DNA from: Chlorobium sp. | GTDB lineage: Bacteria; Bacteroidota; Chlorobiia; Chlorobiales; Chlorobiaceae | Reading direction: 5' to 3' | NCBI GenBank assembly: GCA_028282595.1 | Contig: JANQHQ010000039.1 | Location: 38,501-102,500, forward strand | DNA length: 64,000 nucleotides | Shown: one piece after another, positions 38,042-47,509 of the stretch | Layout of the letters: every line of letters starts with the position of its first letter | How positions within the stretch are numbered: the stretch's first letter is position 1 | Notes under the pieces: model-generated | Told to the model about the DNA's origin: nothing | Databases searched by the model: none | The model's input: the letters and a program-made list of their open reading frames with translations, nothing else | Translations under genes and position numbers: made by a program

Positions 38042-40879
38042 CTACCGTCCGAACCAGGGAGCGAGATGGCGACCGGTCAGGGAGTCGCCGTTCGCGCATA
38101 TCTCCTCCGGGGTGCCTTCGGCAACGATCCCTCCCCCCCTCTCCCCGGCTCCGGGCCCGAGATCGACAATCCAGTCGGCCTGCGTGATGATGTCAGGATT
38201 GTGCTCGATGACGAGCAGCGAATTGCCTTGGGCGAGCAGACGGTTGAAACAGTCGATGAGCTTCCGGATATCGTCGAAATGCAGGCCGGTGGTCGGTTCG
38301 TCGAAAATGAACAGGGTATGCTCGTCGTCGGCCCTCGATATGAAGTGCGCGAGCTTCAACCGCTGGGCCTCGCCGCCCGACAGCGTACTCGACGACTGGC
38401 CGAGCCTGATGTAGCCGAGCCCCACGTCGTCGAGCACATCGAGCTTTCTCGAAATCGCTTTCTCCCCCCCGAAGAACTCCATTGCCTCCTGCACCGTCAG
38501 GTCCAGAACGTCGGCGACCGAGCGCCCCCTGTAGAGCACATCGAGGGTTTCGCGCTTGTAGCGGCTCCCGCCGCAATCCTCGCAGACGGCCTCGATATCG
38601 GCGAGAAACTGCATCTCGATCTTCACGGTCCCCTCCCCCGAGCATGCCTCGCAGCGCCCGCCGGGAATGTTGAAGGAAAAATACCCCGGTTTCCATCCCC
38701 TGACTTTCGCCTCCTTCGTCTGGGCGAACAGTTGGCGGATATCGTCGAAGATCTTGAGGTAGGTCGCGGGATTGCTGCGGCTGGACTTCCCTATCGGAGA
38801 CTGGTCCACGTGCTCTATGCCGTCGATCAGGCCGACGCCCTCGACGGAACGGTGCGTCCCTTCCTTCTCGGTCGATCGTCCTTTGGCCCGGAGGACCGCT
38901 TTTTTGAGGATGTCGTTGACGAGCGTCGATTTGCCCGAACCGCTGACCCCGGTTACGCAGGTCAGTACCCCGAGCGGAAAGCGCACGTCGATGTTTTTCA
39001 GATTGTTCTGCATCGCCCCCCTCACCTCGATGCACGCCGAAAGATCGACGGGGCGACGCGACGCGGGAACCGCGATCGCCTTTCTGCCGCCGAGATAGTC
39101 GGCGGTCAGCGAACGGCCCGTGCGCCGTATCGTTTCCGAAGAACCGTGAAACACGATCTCCCCGCCGTTTCTTCCGGCCTCGGGCCCGAGATCGATAATT
39201 TCGTCGGCCGCCTCGATGATCTCCCTGTCGTGCTCGACGACAATAACCGTGTTGCCGAGGTCCCTCAACCGCCTGAGCAGTCCTATCAGCCGGGCCGAAT
39301 CGCTCTGGTGCAGACCGATACTCGGCTCGTCGAGGATGTACATCGCTCCGACAAGCGGCGAGCCGAGGGAGGTCGAAAGATTGATCCGCTGAAACTCCCC
39401 GCCGCTGAGGGTGTGCGTCAGACGGTCGAGCGTCAGGTAGTCCAGTCCGACATCGAGCAGGTAGCCGAGCCTTTTACGGATCTCGTCGAGAACCGCCCCC
39501 GCAACCTTGCGGTCGAAGGGGGAAATATCGAGGCCGTTGAAAAACTCATGGGCTTCGGCAATGTTCATTCTGCAGATTTCACCGATGTTCTTCCCGGAAA
39601 CCCTGACGCAGCGCGCCTCCGGCTTGAGCCTCGAGCCTTCGCACGCCGTACAGACGGCATAGCCGCGGTAGCGGCTGAGAAACACGCGCAGATGCACCTT
39701 GTATCCCGCATCCTTTTCCATCTCGGCGAAAAAGGGCCCGATCCCCCTGAAACCCTTCCCCGGCATCCCTTTCCATATGAGCTCCTTGTGCGCCGCCGCA
39801 AGCTTTTCATACGGACGGTCCACCGGAATGCCGCTTTCCGAAGCGGCCTCCAGCAGACGCCGCCAGTGCCGGCTGTATTTTTCCGAGGTCCAGCAGGCGA
39901 TGGCGCCCTCCTCGATGGTGAGGGATTTGTCCGGAATCACGAGGTCTTCGTCGATCCCGGCTATGCGGCCGAACCCCTGGCATTCGGGGCAGGCCCCGAG
40001 CGGGGAATTGAAGGCGAAAAGCTGGGGCGTAGGCTCCTGGTATTCGATGCCGTCGAGTTCGAGGCGGTCGCTGAAGCCGTAGGTCTTGCCCCCGACAACC
40101 CGCAGGAGCGCGTAACCACCCGATTCGCCGAAACAGGTCTCGGCGGCCTGGGCGACCCGGCTGACCGTTTTTTCGTCCCCGGCGGCCCTGAATCTGTCGA
40201 CCAGGACCATGAGCTTCGAGAGCTCCTCCCTGCTCATGGCGGCGGCCCGTTGCCGTGTGGCCGTGTCGTTGATGTCCAGAACCTCGTCGTCGAAGACCAG
40301 ACGGAAAAACCCTTTCTGCAGGAGGTTGGCGAGCTCCTCCTCTACAGAGCAGCGGCGGTGTTCGTCGGAATGGCAGGGAAAGGGAAAGCCTACGAAAAAA
40401 CGGGCGCTTTCGTCGAGAAACTTCGCCTGCAGAGCGACATCTTCGGGCGTGTGCTTCAGCACCAGTTCGTTGGTTTCCACCGAGTATATCTTACCGATTC
40501 TCGCGAAGAGCAGCCGCAGGTAGTCGTAGATCTCGGACACCGTTCCGACGGTCGAACGGGGGTTTTTCGGGATCGGCTTCTGCTCTATGGCGATCGCGGG
40601 AGCTATGCCCTCGATCGTCTCGATCTCGGGCCTGGGCATTCTTTCGAGAAACTGTCGTATGTATGCCGACAGGGATTCGACGTACCTCCGGTGTCCTTCC
40701 GCATAGAGCGTATCGAAGGCGAGGCTCGATTTTCCGGAACCGCTCACTCCGGTTATGACGACAAAGGCGTTTCTGGGAATCCGTACGGTTATGTTTTTCA
40801 GATTGTGCGTTCTGACGCCGGTCATCACGATATCCGGAAGCGGTGTTCCGGTCGCGTCGCCAGTTGTTCCTTCCTGCAT
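38042..40879 (-). CDS. uvrA: Excinuclease ABC subunit A
   Basis: The 945-residue damage-recognition ATPase of nucleotide-excision repair has two ABC modules. The first has ITGVSGSGKSSLAFDTLYAEGHRRYVESLSAYIRQF, an inserted UvrB-binding/insertion region, a zinc finger (SPLGACPECQGFG; CTACEGSRLKPEA) and LSGGEFQRINL. The second has VTGVSGSGKSTLVNDIL, zinc-finger residues CEACSGEGTVKIEMQFLADIEAVCEDCGG, STLSGGEAQRLKLA and FIFDEPTTGLHFDDI. The frame runs open to 41245, but that stretch covers a MITE; the ATG of MQEGTTGDATG is preferred and a TTGACA-like box lies about 25 bp upstream. Confidence 0.96.
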   Translation of the reverse strand: MQEGTTGDATGTPLPDIVMTGVRTHNLKNITVRIPRNAFVVITGVSGSGKSSLAFDTLYAEGHRRYVESLSAYIRQFLERMPRPEIETIEGIAPAIAIEQKPIPKNPRSTVGTVSEIYDYLRLLFARIGKIYSVETNELVLKHTPEDVALQAKFLDESARFFVGFPFPCHSDEHRRCSVEEELANLLQKGFFRLVFDDEVLDINDTATRQRAAAMSREELSKLMVLVDRFRAAGDEKTVSRVAQAAETCFGESGGYALLRVVGGKTYGFSDRLELDGIEYQEPTPQLFAFNSPLGACPECQGFGRIAGIDEDLVIPDKSLTIEEGAIACWTSEKYSRHWRRLLEAASESGIPVDRPYEKLAAAHKELIWKGMPGKGFRGIGPFFAEMEKDAGYKVHLRVFLSRYRGYAVCTACEGSRLKPEARCVRVSGKNIGEICRMNIAEAHEFFNGLDISPFDRKVAGAVLDEIRKRLGYLLDVGLDYLTLDRLTHTLSGGEFQRINLSTSLGSPLVGAMYILDEPSIGLHQSDSARLIGLLRRLRDLGNTVIVVEHDREIIEAADEIIDLGPEAGRNGGEIVFHGSSETIRRTGRSLTADYLGGRKAIAVPASRRPVDLSACIEVRGAMQNNLKNIDVRFPLGVLTCVTGVSGSGKSTLVNDILKKAVLRAKGRSTEKEGTHRSVEGVGLIDGIEHVDQSPIGKSSRSNPATYLKIFDDIRQLFAQTKEAKVRGWKPGYFSFNIPGGRCEACSGEGTVKIEMQFLADIEAVCEDCGGSRYKRETLDVLYRGRSVADVLDLTVQEAMEFFGGEKAISRKLDVLDDVGLGYIRLGQSSSTLSGGEAQRLKLAHFISRADDEHTLFIFDEPTTGLHFDDIRKLIDCFNRLLAQGNSLLVIEHNPDIITQADWIVDLGPGAGERGGGIVAEGTPEEICANGDSLTGRHLAPWFGR

Positions 40880-41019
40880 CGCGCTCCGTTCAAGGGGAAA
40901 TGTTGACAAAAGCCCGAAGCGCCGGCCGGAAGACCGGACGGGCTCGAACGATGGATGACAAGCTACATGAAAAAGGGGTATTCCACAACCGCACCGGAGA
41001 AAACGGAGCGACGGATTCA

Positions 41020-41117
41020 GGGCACCTCTGAAAAGTGTCATGAGTCCCGATTGAATCGGGATAAACTTCGAAACCAACGCAGCAATTTGGGCGCGCAATA
41101 CGTTTTCAGAGGTTCCC
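41020..41117. mobile_element. MITE, 98-bp copy, TSD TTCA
   Basis: The ends are GGGCACCTCTGAAAA and, inverted, TTTTCAGAGGTTCCC, differing at one or two positions. TTCA lies just outside each end (41016-41019 and 41118-41121). It is nearly the same sequence in reverse orientation as the 98-bp copy at 59225-59322. The right TTCA copy overlaps the stop codon of the Rrf2 gene. Confidence 0.9.
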
Positions 41118-41118
41118 T

Positions 41119-41541
41119 TCAGTGAAACGTAAATCCCGGATCCGTAAGAAGGGTCGCCACGGTGGTCGCGGCCATGAGGGCCTCGATCTTGTTCTCGAGG
41201 CTGAACATGTAAGCACGGTGGGGACAGGTCCGGACAATCTCGCATTTGCCGACGTCGACCGAACAGCGCATGAGATGGGGACGGCCTTCGGTAGCCTGTC
41301 CGATGTCGGATACGGTGATCTCGTCCGGGGATCTCGCCAGCTTGTAGCCGCCCTTGACTCCCTGCACAGACATGGCGATTCCTGCCTTTTTGAGGTGCTG
41401 CATCGCCTTTGCCATGAACTCCTGGGAAAAACCTATGTTCGCGGCCATCTCCTTCACCGTTACCACCTCTCCCTGCGTTTTACTTGCAAGGTAGACCACG
41501 GCGTGAAGACCGTATTCGAACTTTCTCGACACTTTCAGCAT
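41119..41541 (-). CDS. Rrf2-family transcriptional regulator
   Basis: The 140-residue protein is an Rrf2/IscR-type regulator. It has the winged-helix start MLKVSRKFEYGLHAVVYLAS, the recognition helix FSQEFMAKAMQHLKKAGI, the wing VQGVKGGYKLAR and a cluster-binding loop with three cysteines (C93, C100, C106 in MRCSVDVGKCEIVRTCPHR), positions that match the Fe-S ligands of IscR. It should sense iron-sulfur status, redox or nitric oxide. No isc or suf genes are adjacent. Its stop TGA coincides with the target duplication of a MITE, which has inserted immediately at the end of the gene. Confidence 0.9.
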   Translation of the reverse strand: MLKVSRKFEYGLHAVVYLASKTQGEVVTVKEMAANIGFSQEFMAKAMQHLKKAGIAMSVQGVKGGYKLARSPDEITVSDIGQATEGRPHLMRCSVDVGKCEIVRTCPHRAYMFSLENKIEALMAATTVATLLTDPGFTFH

Positions 41542-41677
41542 AACGTAAAATCCATAACCGCCTTTAAACCGGACAACTTTTACCCAATTTAAAAATAAAT
41601 CCGTTAAATAGTATGCAGATTTTCTCCGCCATCGGGTATATTACGTTCAAGCGTCCACCGCCGTCGACCAGGCTATC

Positions 41678-42553
41678 ATGAACGATCTTTCCGCCGACCT
41701 TTATTTCAACTGGGAGTACGGTCCGGAGAAAACCGCACGGATACGGTACCGGACCTTCGGATCCGCAGAGAACGGCAAGCCGCCCCTCTTGTTCGTTCAC
41801 GGCTACGGCGCGATGCTGGAGCACTGGGAGCTTAACATTCCCGACTTCTCCGACGGCCGGGAGATCTTCGCGATGGACCTGATCGGCTTCGGCGGGTCCG
41901 AGAAACCGAACGTGCGGTACCGCCTCGCCCTCTTCGCGGAACAGATCCGCGCATTCCTCGGATACCGGAAGATCGACCGGGTCGTCATCGTCGGCCACTC
42001 GATGGGGGGCGCTTCGGGACTTTACTTCGCCCATCTCTACCCCGACGTTGTCGCGGGGCTGGTGCTCGCGAACCCCTCCGGCCTGTTCGCCGACACGATG
42101 GACCCCATGGCGAAGGCGTTCTTCGGGCTGATAGCCTCGCCGATCATCGGGGAGTTCATGTTCGCGGCTTTCGCCAATCCCATCGGCGTCAGCCAGAGTC
42201 TTCTGCCGACCTACTACAACCAGAAAAAGGTCGATCTGAGGCTGATCAGGCAGTTCACCCGGCCGCTGCAGGATAAGGGCGCAATGTGGTCCTATCTCTC
42301 CCCGTCGCGCAGGCCCGACGACTTCACCCTCGAGCACCTCCCGAAACCCTGCGGTTACAAAAGCAAGGCCTTCCTCGTCTGGGGCGCGGAAGATACGGCG
42401 CTCCCCCCGCAGAAAATCATTCCGGAATTCCAGGCGATGCTCCCGCACGCCGGCGCGTTCATCATCCCGGAAGCAGCGCACTGCATCCACCACGACGCTC
42501 ACGAAGCCTTCAACGCCCTTTTGGCCCGCATCCTCTCGGAGGAGCTGGACTGA
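41678..42553 (+). CDS. Alpha/beta-fold hydrolase
   Basis: The 291-residue hydrolase has the oxyanion-loop pattern [14 protein letters not shown], the nucleophile elbow [21 protein letters not shown] (Ser about residue 112), a cap region with many Phe, and [14 protein letters not shown] followed by [15 protein letters not shown], which supply the acid Asp and His. No signal peptide. It is a cytoplasmic serine hydrolase of unknown substrate; similar proteins are annotated as haloalkane dehalogenase-, BchO- or esterase-like. It converges with lptD, whose stop lies 37 bp downstream on the opposite strand. Confidence 0.88.
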   Translation: MNDLSADLYFNWEYGPEKTARIRYRTFGSAENGKPPLLFVHGYGAMLEHWELNIPDFSDGREIFAMDLIGFGGSEKPNVRYRLALFAEQIRAFLGYRKIDRVVIVGHSMGGASGLYFAHLYPDVVAGLVLANPSGLFADTMDPMAKAFFGLIASPIIGEFMFAAFANPIGVSQSLLPTYYNQKKVDLRLIRQFTRPLQDKGAMWSYLSPSRRPDDFTLEHLPKPCGYKSKAFLVWGAEDTALPPQKIIPEFQAMLPHAGAFIIPEAAHCIHHDAHEAFNALLARILSEELD

Positions 42554-42592
42554 ACCGGAAGAAAGGGAGGCGGGCCCGGCCCGCGACCGCGT

Positions 42593-45298
42593 TCAGCCGC
42601 CGTAGGAACCGCTCTGCCGGAACCTGATATCCTTGAGGTGGGAAGCCTTGATGCCGATCTGGAAAAAATAGCTTTTGTACTCTCCCGCGGGCACCCACTG
42701 GAAGCTCATGTCCCAGCAGTCGAAATCGCCGTAGAGGTTGATCTGCGGATAGATCAGCTCCCTGTTTTCGATATCGTATCCCGTGTTCAGGCCGAGCTGC
42801 CATATCCTGCTCAGGGAGACCCGCGCCGACGAGTTCAGAAGAGCCGTGGTGACCGCCGGTTCCGTCGGATCGTACCGGCTGGAGTTGAGGTAGAGCGACA
42901 TTCTCAACTGCCAGGGAAGCTTCACGGCGGTCTTGCGATAGTAGTCGTGATCGTAGCGCTCCTCGAAAATCGCCTTCTTCAGGAGACGCTCCTCCTCGTC
43001 CGCTCCGTTGCCGGAAGCTTCCAGAACGGACGAGGGCCGCTCCCTCCCGCCGTTTAGACGGCCCTGGAGGTTCAGGCTGAGATTCAGAAATCCCTGCACG
43101 AAGCGCAGGGGCCCGTTCCCGCTCTCGCTGTAGAACCGGTCGATCCTCTCCCCGGTCTCCCGGTCGTAATCGTAAAAATCGTAGGTCGCCCCCGCACTGA
43201 AAAGCAGGTTCGGCGACAGGGCGTTGCTCGAGGCGCTCAGGACAAGCGGCGAGAGATGCAGCGAATCCGCGGCGAAATTGTAGCTGGTCGAGGCGTCGAA
43301 CGAGAGAAGCTGGACGACCTTGTCGCCATTCGAGGGATCGTCGGGCGCTATCTTGGCGTGAAACAGGTTCTGGAGACTCAGGCCGAGGGTGCTCTGCTCG
43401 CCCGGCACACTGCTGTAGATCGCGTTCTGGTAACGGTTGTAGCGTACAGGCTCGGCAAGGGCGTCGATGTAGGTGCCGTAGTAGTCGTACTCCTCTCCCC
43501 GGAAGTCCGGGTTGTAGGTGTAACTGACGGTGGGAATGAAGGTGTGGCGAAGCGCCCTGATGCCGACGAGGTCATCGAGCAGGCCGGTATAGACCGACGC
43601 ATAAAGACGCGTCAGGGCATCGAGTTCCAGCGACCAGGTCGAATAGTCGGACGGCTCGTCGAGCTTTTCGGTCACCACCTCCGTACCGTCGTAATACTGC
43701 TCGACCGAACTGTCGAGATAGTAACCGGTAAAATCCAGCGCCGCGTTGACGTTAAAATAACGGAACAGGGTCGAGTTGATGCTGAAGGGCAGCTCCACCT
43801 TCACGCCCCAGCGGTCGTCGTCGAGCGGATTGTAGTCGAGCCGACCCTCGACCTCCACCCTCTGCGAGAAGTTCGCCTTGAAATCCCTGGAAAAGTCGTG
43901 GTGGTAGGTGAATTGCATGCTCGCGTTTCCGGTATAATCGGAATAGTCGAGGTCGCTGAAGGTCGAATACTCGGCCGATGCAGAAGCGCGGGGCGTGACG
44001 GAGAAACGCGAGCCCCAGCCGTCCGTGGAACCCTCCCCGTCCCGGAACGGATAGACTCTCCCCTGGTAATAGGACGCGCTGACGGTCTGTGTCAGATCGT
44101 CGTCCCGGAGATCCTGGGTGCGCTGGTAGCTGGCGGTGAGGCTCCTGCTGCCTTCGTCGAAGGTTTTCGAAAACGACGCGTAGGAGTTCGCCTGCTCGTT
44201 GATGATCGACTCCGGATTGATCGAATTGACGTCGTAGTAGCGGCGTCCTCCCTGGTAGAAGAGGTTCAGATCGAGCTTCGCCGTGGGATCGAAGCGGTGG
44301 TGATGCACCAGCCGGAAGTTCCAGTTACCGTAATCGACGTAGTCCGGATCGTCCGGATGTGAGCGCATGTACCGCTCGTACTCTCCCTCCAGGTAACCGT
44401 TGAAAAGGTAGCGCTTCCTGTAACGGAAGCGCTCCCCGAGACGCCAGCTCCCGTTGAAGGCGACGTCGCTTTCCAGACGGAGGTCCATGTAGTCGTTGAA
44501 CGCCCAGAAATAGCCGAAATTGGAGAGGTAGAGCCCCCGGTCGTCGTTGCTGAAGCTCGGAATCAGAAATCCGGATGAACGCTCGTTCTTGATCGGAAAG
44601 GTCATGAACGGAAGCGGAATCAGGGGAACCGCGGGCAGGCGCGTGGAAAAGGGTTTCGGCCTGACGTACATGATCAACGGCCGGGCGACGACCTTGTCTC
44701 CCGGAATGATCTTCATGTTCCTGCCGTAAAACCAGAAGTCGGGGTCTTCCTTCGGGCAGGTCGTGTAGATGCCGTCCCTGATGTACAGCTCGCCCGTTTC
44801 AAGCCGCTTGACGTTCTCTCCGGTGTAATACCCCTCCTCGATCTGGGAAGAAACATTGACGGTCCGACCTTTGCGGGTGGAGTAGTTGTAGGTCATGCGG
44901 TCGGCCTCGAACGCACCGTCGCGGTCGGTAAAGACAGGACGTTCGGACAACTGCCCGGAAGGGTCCTCCTGCGGATAGGCGTCGAAAATCGAGGTGCTGT
45001 AGTCGATCACGATTTTCGGGGCGTCGATCTTCATCTCCTCGTAGGAGATCGAGGCTTTGCCCCACAGTTCCATCGAGCGGCCGCCGATATCGTAGACGAG
45101 AGAATCCCTTGCGGAATAAACGACCGTCGTGTCGGGTCCTCCCCCCTTTCCGGCACGGACGCTGTCGACGTTCGCAGCCGTCGTGTCCGGCGCCGCCTCC
45201 TCGCGGGCGAGGGAAACGGAAAAAAGGAGAGCTGCAAGCAGGGAAACGCCACCGCAGACAGCCAGAGCCCTGAATATGGATAGTCCAGAATGCGACAC
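42593..45298 (-). CDS. lptD: LPS-assembly protein LptD (OstA)
   Basis: The 901-residue outer-membrane protein inserts lipopolysaccharide into the outer leaflet. It has a signal peptide ([21 protein letters not shown]), an N-terminal OstA/LptA-like domain ([41 protein letters not shown]-like segment) and the conserved [35 protein letters not shown], which contains a disulfide Cys, followed by [13 protein letters not shown] and a long beta-barrel of alternating aromatic strands. The length is typical. It diverges from trpB. The combination with waaA supports a full LPS outer membrane. Confidence 0.9.
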   Translation of the reverse strand: MSHSGLSIFRALAVCGGVSLLAALLFSVSLAREEAAPDTTAANVDSVRAGKGGGPDTTVVYSARDSLVYDIGGRSMELWGKASISYEEMKIDAPKIVIDYSTSIFDAYPQEDPSGQLSERPVFTDRDGAFEADRMTYNYSTRKGRTVNVSSQIEEGYYTGENVKRLETGELYIRDGIYTTCPKEDPDFWFYGRNMKIIPGDKVVARPLIMYVRPKPFSTRLPAVPLIPLPFMTFPIKNERSSGFLIPSFSNDDRGLYLSNFGYFWAFNDYMDLRLESDVAFNGSWRLGERFRYRKRYLFNGYLEGEYERYMRSHPDDPDYVDYGNWNFRLVHHHRFDPTAKLDLNLFYQGGRRYYDVNSINPESIINEQANSYASFSKTFDEGSRSLTASYQRTQDLRDDDLTQTVSASYYQGRVYPFRDGEGSTDGWGSRFSVTPRASASAEYSTFSDLDYSDYTGNASMQFTYHHDFSRDFKANFSQRVEVEGRLDYNPLDDDRWGVKVELPFSINSTLFRYFNVNAALDFTGYYLDSSVEQYYDGTEVVTEKLDEPSDYSTWSLELDALTRLYASVYTGLLDDLVGIRALRHTFIPTVSYTYNPDFRGEEYDYYGTYIDALAEPVRYNRYQNAIYSSVPGEQSTLGLSLQNLFHAKIAPDDPSNGDKVVQLLSFDASTSYNFAADSLHLSPLVLSASSNALSPNLLFSAGATYDFYDYDRETGERIDRFYSESGNGPLRFVQGFLNLSLNLQGRLNGGRERPSSVLEASGNGADEEERLLKKAIFEERYDHDYYRKTAVKLPWQLRMSLYLNSSRYDPTEPAVTTALLNSSARVSLSRIWQLGLNTGYDIENRELIYPQINLYGDFDCWDMSFQWVPAGEYKSYFFQIGIKASHLKDIRFRQSGSYGG

Positions 45299-45453
45299 GG
45301 CTGAAACGCTCCCGGAGAGCCTGCGTTGAGATTTTGAGATGAACTATAAAAGTCTAAATATATTATTTTATTCACCCATACCTAACGCGCGGGGAACCGG
45401 TCGGCAATTCCCCGCCAGGGCGACCGGTTCTTCACTCAAGAGCATCTCCTTTT

Positions 45454-46653
45454 ATGGCACACACTGCATACACGGCCCCCGATCCGTCAGGCCACTTCGG
45501 ACATTTCGGCGGCAAGTTCATTCCCGAAACCCTTATCGGAAACGCAGCCGATCTCGAAGCGGAATACAGGAAAGCGAAGGAGGACCCCGCATTCCAGGAG
45601 GAGTTCGCAAGCCTTCTGCGCCACTATGTCGGCCGGCCGACGCCGCTCTACCACGCCCGGAACCTGAGCGGACGGATCGGCGGTGCGCAGATCTACCTCA
45701 AAAGAGAGGACCTCTGCCATACGGGAGCGCACAAGATCAACAACGCCATAGGCCAGGCGCTCCTGGCCCGGAGGATGGGCAAGAAGCGGATCATCGCGGA
45801 AACGGGCGCGGGACAGCACGGCGTGGCCACGGCGACCGTCTGCGCGCTCTTCGGCCTGGACTGCATCGTTTACATGGGAGCGGAGGACATACAGCGCCAG
45901 GCGCCCAACGTCGCCAGAATGAAGCTCCTCGGCGCGGAAGTCCGCCCGGTCGAGAGCGGCACGAAAACCCTCAAGGATGCGACGAGCGAGGCGATACGCG
46001 ACTGGATCAACAACCCCGAGGATACCTTCTACATTCTCGGCTCGGTGGTCGGCATGCACCCCTACCCCATGATGGTCAGGGATTTCCAGTCGGTCATCGG
46101 AAAGGAAACGAAACAGCAGATCGTCGAACAGGCGGGACGCCTCCCCAACGTCATCGTCGCCTGCGTCGGCGGGGGCAGCAACGCGATCGGCATCTTCTAC
46201 GACTTTCTCGAACACGCCGCCGAAATCGACATGGTCGGCGTCGAGGCGGCGGGTGAAGGGCTCGAAGGCCGCCACGCGGCATCCTTGACCAAAGGGTCGA
46301 CCGGCGTGCTGCACGGCTCGATGATGAAGATCCTGCAGGACCGCTACGGTCAGATCGAAGAAGCGCACTCCATCTCAGCCGGACTCGACTACCCCGGCGT
46401 CGGCCCGGAACACTGCTACCTGCAGGAAAAAGGGCTCGTGCGCTACACCTCGGCCACGGACCAGGAAGCGCTCCGGGCACTCCGGGAGCTCGCTTCCGCG
46501 GAAGGCATCGTCTGCGCGCTGGAATCGGCTCACGCGGTCCACTACGCCACCGTGAAGGCCGCCGGGATGAAGCCGGAGGAAATCCTCGTCGTCAACCTTT
46601 CCGGCAGAGGCGACAAGGACATGGAAACGATCATGGAAAGCTTCGGGCTGTAA
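45454..46653 (+). CDS. trpB: Tryptophan synthase beta subunit
   Basis: The 399-residue PLP enzyme joins indole and serine to make tryptophan. The PLP lysine is in [21 protein letters not shown], the phosphate-binding loop is [15 protein letters not shown], and [19 protein letters not shown] and [12 protein letters not shown] (here [15 protein letters not shown]) are conserved. The N-terminus ([25 protein letters not shown]) is the TrpB1 form that pairs with TrpA. It diverges from lptD. The tail [19 protein letters not shown] matches the usual end, and a GTTGAA-rich tract follows the stop. Confidence 0.96.
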   Translation: MAHTAYTAPDPSGHFGHFGGKFIPETLIGNAADLEAEYRKAKEDPAFQEEFASLLRHYVGRPTPLYHARNLSGRIGGAQIYLKREDLCHTGAHKINNAIGQALLARRMGKKRIIAETGAGQHGVATATVCALFGLDCIVYMGAEDIQRQAPNVARMKLLGAEVRPVESGTKTLKDATSEAIRDWINNPEDTFYILGSVVGMHPYPMMVRDFQSVIGKETKQQIVEQAGRLPNVIVACVGGGSNAIGIFYDFLEHAAEIDMVGVEAAGEGLEGRHAASLTKGSTGVLHGSMMKILQDRYGQIEEAHSISAGLDYPGVGPEHCYLQEKGLVRYTSATDQEALRALRELASAEGIVCALESAHAVHYATVKAAGMKPEEILVVNLSGRGDKDMETIMESFGL

Positions 46654-46762
46654 ACATTGTTGAATCGTTGAGGTGTTGAATTGCTGTGCGCGCTTCGCGC
46701 AGTGAGTGGTAACGGGTGCGGTCGGCAGGAACGCGGCGCACCGAAGTTTTTCCGGAAAAGGC

Positions 46763-46791
46763 TTGCAGAAAAAAGGGGAAAGCGGTATACT
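46763..46791 (+). promoter_or_regulatory. Promoter of tRNA-Gly
   Basis: TTGCAG (46763-46768) and TATACT (46786-46791) are spaced by 17 bp, an almost ideal sigma-70-type promoter, with the tRNA beginning 14 bp after the -10 box. Confidence 0.8.
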
Positions 46792-46804
46792 TACAACTCC
46801 TCAA

Positions 46805-46880
<76 letters not shown>

Positions 46881-46890
46881 CAACAATAAA

Positions 46891-46918
46891 AGCCCTGGTC
46901 ACTAGCCGGGGCTTTTTT
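46891..46918 (+). terminator. Terminator of tRNA-Gly
   Basis: AGCCCTGG pairs with CCGGGGCT around a short loop and is followed by TTTTTT, 10 bp past the tRNA 3' end. Confidence 0.85.
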
Positions 46919-47051
46919 GTTTTCCGCCGTCAGCCCTCCTCGCGGTCTTTTACCGAAGGATATGAGCCTCCCCGAAAACCTCTATTATTGATTGGCCTCG
47001 ATTTTCCGGGTGAAGGGTCACAATAATCCACGCGCCCGCGAGGGGCGCGAC

Positions 47052-47114
47052 GAAGTCTTGGAAGCGCGCGGCGGCGTCCTCGAGGCCTTCGATGCGGACG
47101 GTGATCTGGTTCAT
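47052..47114 (-). pseudogene. 5' fragment of a phage gpG-like (virion morphogenesis) gene
   Basis: From the ATG at 47112-47114 the frame reads MNQITVRIEGLEDAAARFQD and one more residue, then passes into the CRISPR repeat. The pattern 'short strand, IEGLEDAAARF' resembles the start of phage virion-morphogenesis proteins. Only 21 codons are phage-derived, so the family call is tentative. Confidence 0.45.
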
Positions 47115-47204
47115 TGTTGCTTTTCCCTGTTTTTTTTGTTAACGTGCTTTCGAGGTAGGGATGTTCCCCGTAAGGGGAAGCTCAGGGAACCTCATCCGGA
47201 CCCG

Positions 47205-47509
47205 CTAACCTGGCCTCATTTTTTTATACACTCTCTCCCCGTCCCTCTGCTTCTCAATATACCCTTCCGCTTTGGAGTAAAAGGCTGTTGTGCCTTGCCA
47301 TCCGTTTTCGGTACGGTCGCAGACCATCAACACGTAACGCCTTTCCCCTTTTTTGTTTGTAACGGCTTTGACATAGTGGCGCTTGACCCGCCCGCTCTGC
47401 GTGATCTCCCAGATCTCGTCGGGGTCCTTGAGGGTATCGGCGAAGAGCTTGACGTAGCGCGCGCGGCCGCGGCCGACATTGTATAAACTCCGGTGACGCG
47501 GTCGATAAA
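47205..47509 (-). pseudogene. 3' fragment of a phage head-morphogenesis gene (gpF/gp30-like, PBECR-type tail)
   Basis: The frame enters from the CRISPR repeat and reads LYNVGRGRARYVKLFADTLK, DPDEIWEI, then GRVKRHYVKAVTNKKGERRY and ends at a stop at 47205. The DPDEIWE and RHYVK words followed by a short beta-rich end fit the nuclease-like C-terminal domain found in Mu-like gp30 proteins. The 5' part is missing; an apparent start codon in this frame lies within the repeat and is not genuine. Confidence 0.6.

Larger units (their letters stand above)
47052..47509 (-). other. 458-bp oversize 'spacer' derived from a Mu-like phage
   Basis: This segment fills the position of a single spacer between the degenerate trailer repeat and the first perfect repeat. 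Read on the minus strand it contains the 3' end of one gene, a 90-bp intergenic stretch with a weak ribosome-binding site, and the first 21 codons of the next gene. Both genes are cut exactly at repeat borders. Their sequences fit the adjacent head-morphogenesis (gpF/gp30-like) and virion-morphogenesis (gpG/gp31-like) genes of Mu-like phages. Confidence 0.75.

Noticed and set aside
38066..40906. 946-codon plus-strand frame opposite uvrA
   Set aside because: Antisense shadow of uvrA; composition without motifs.
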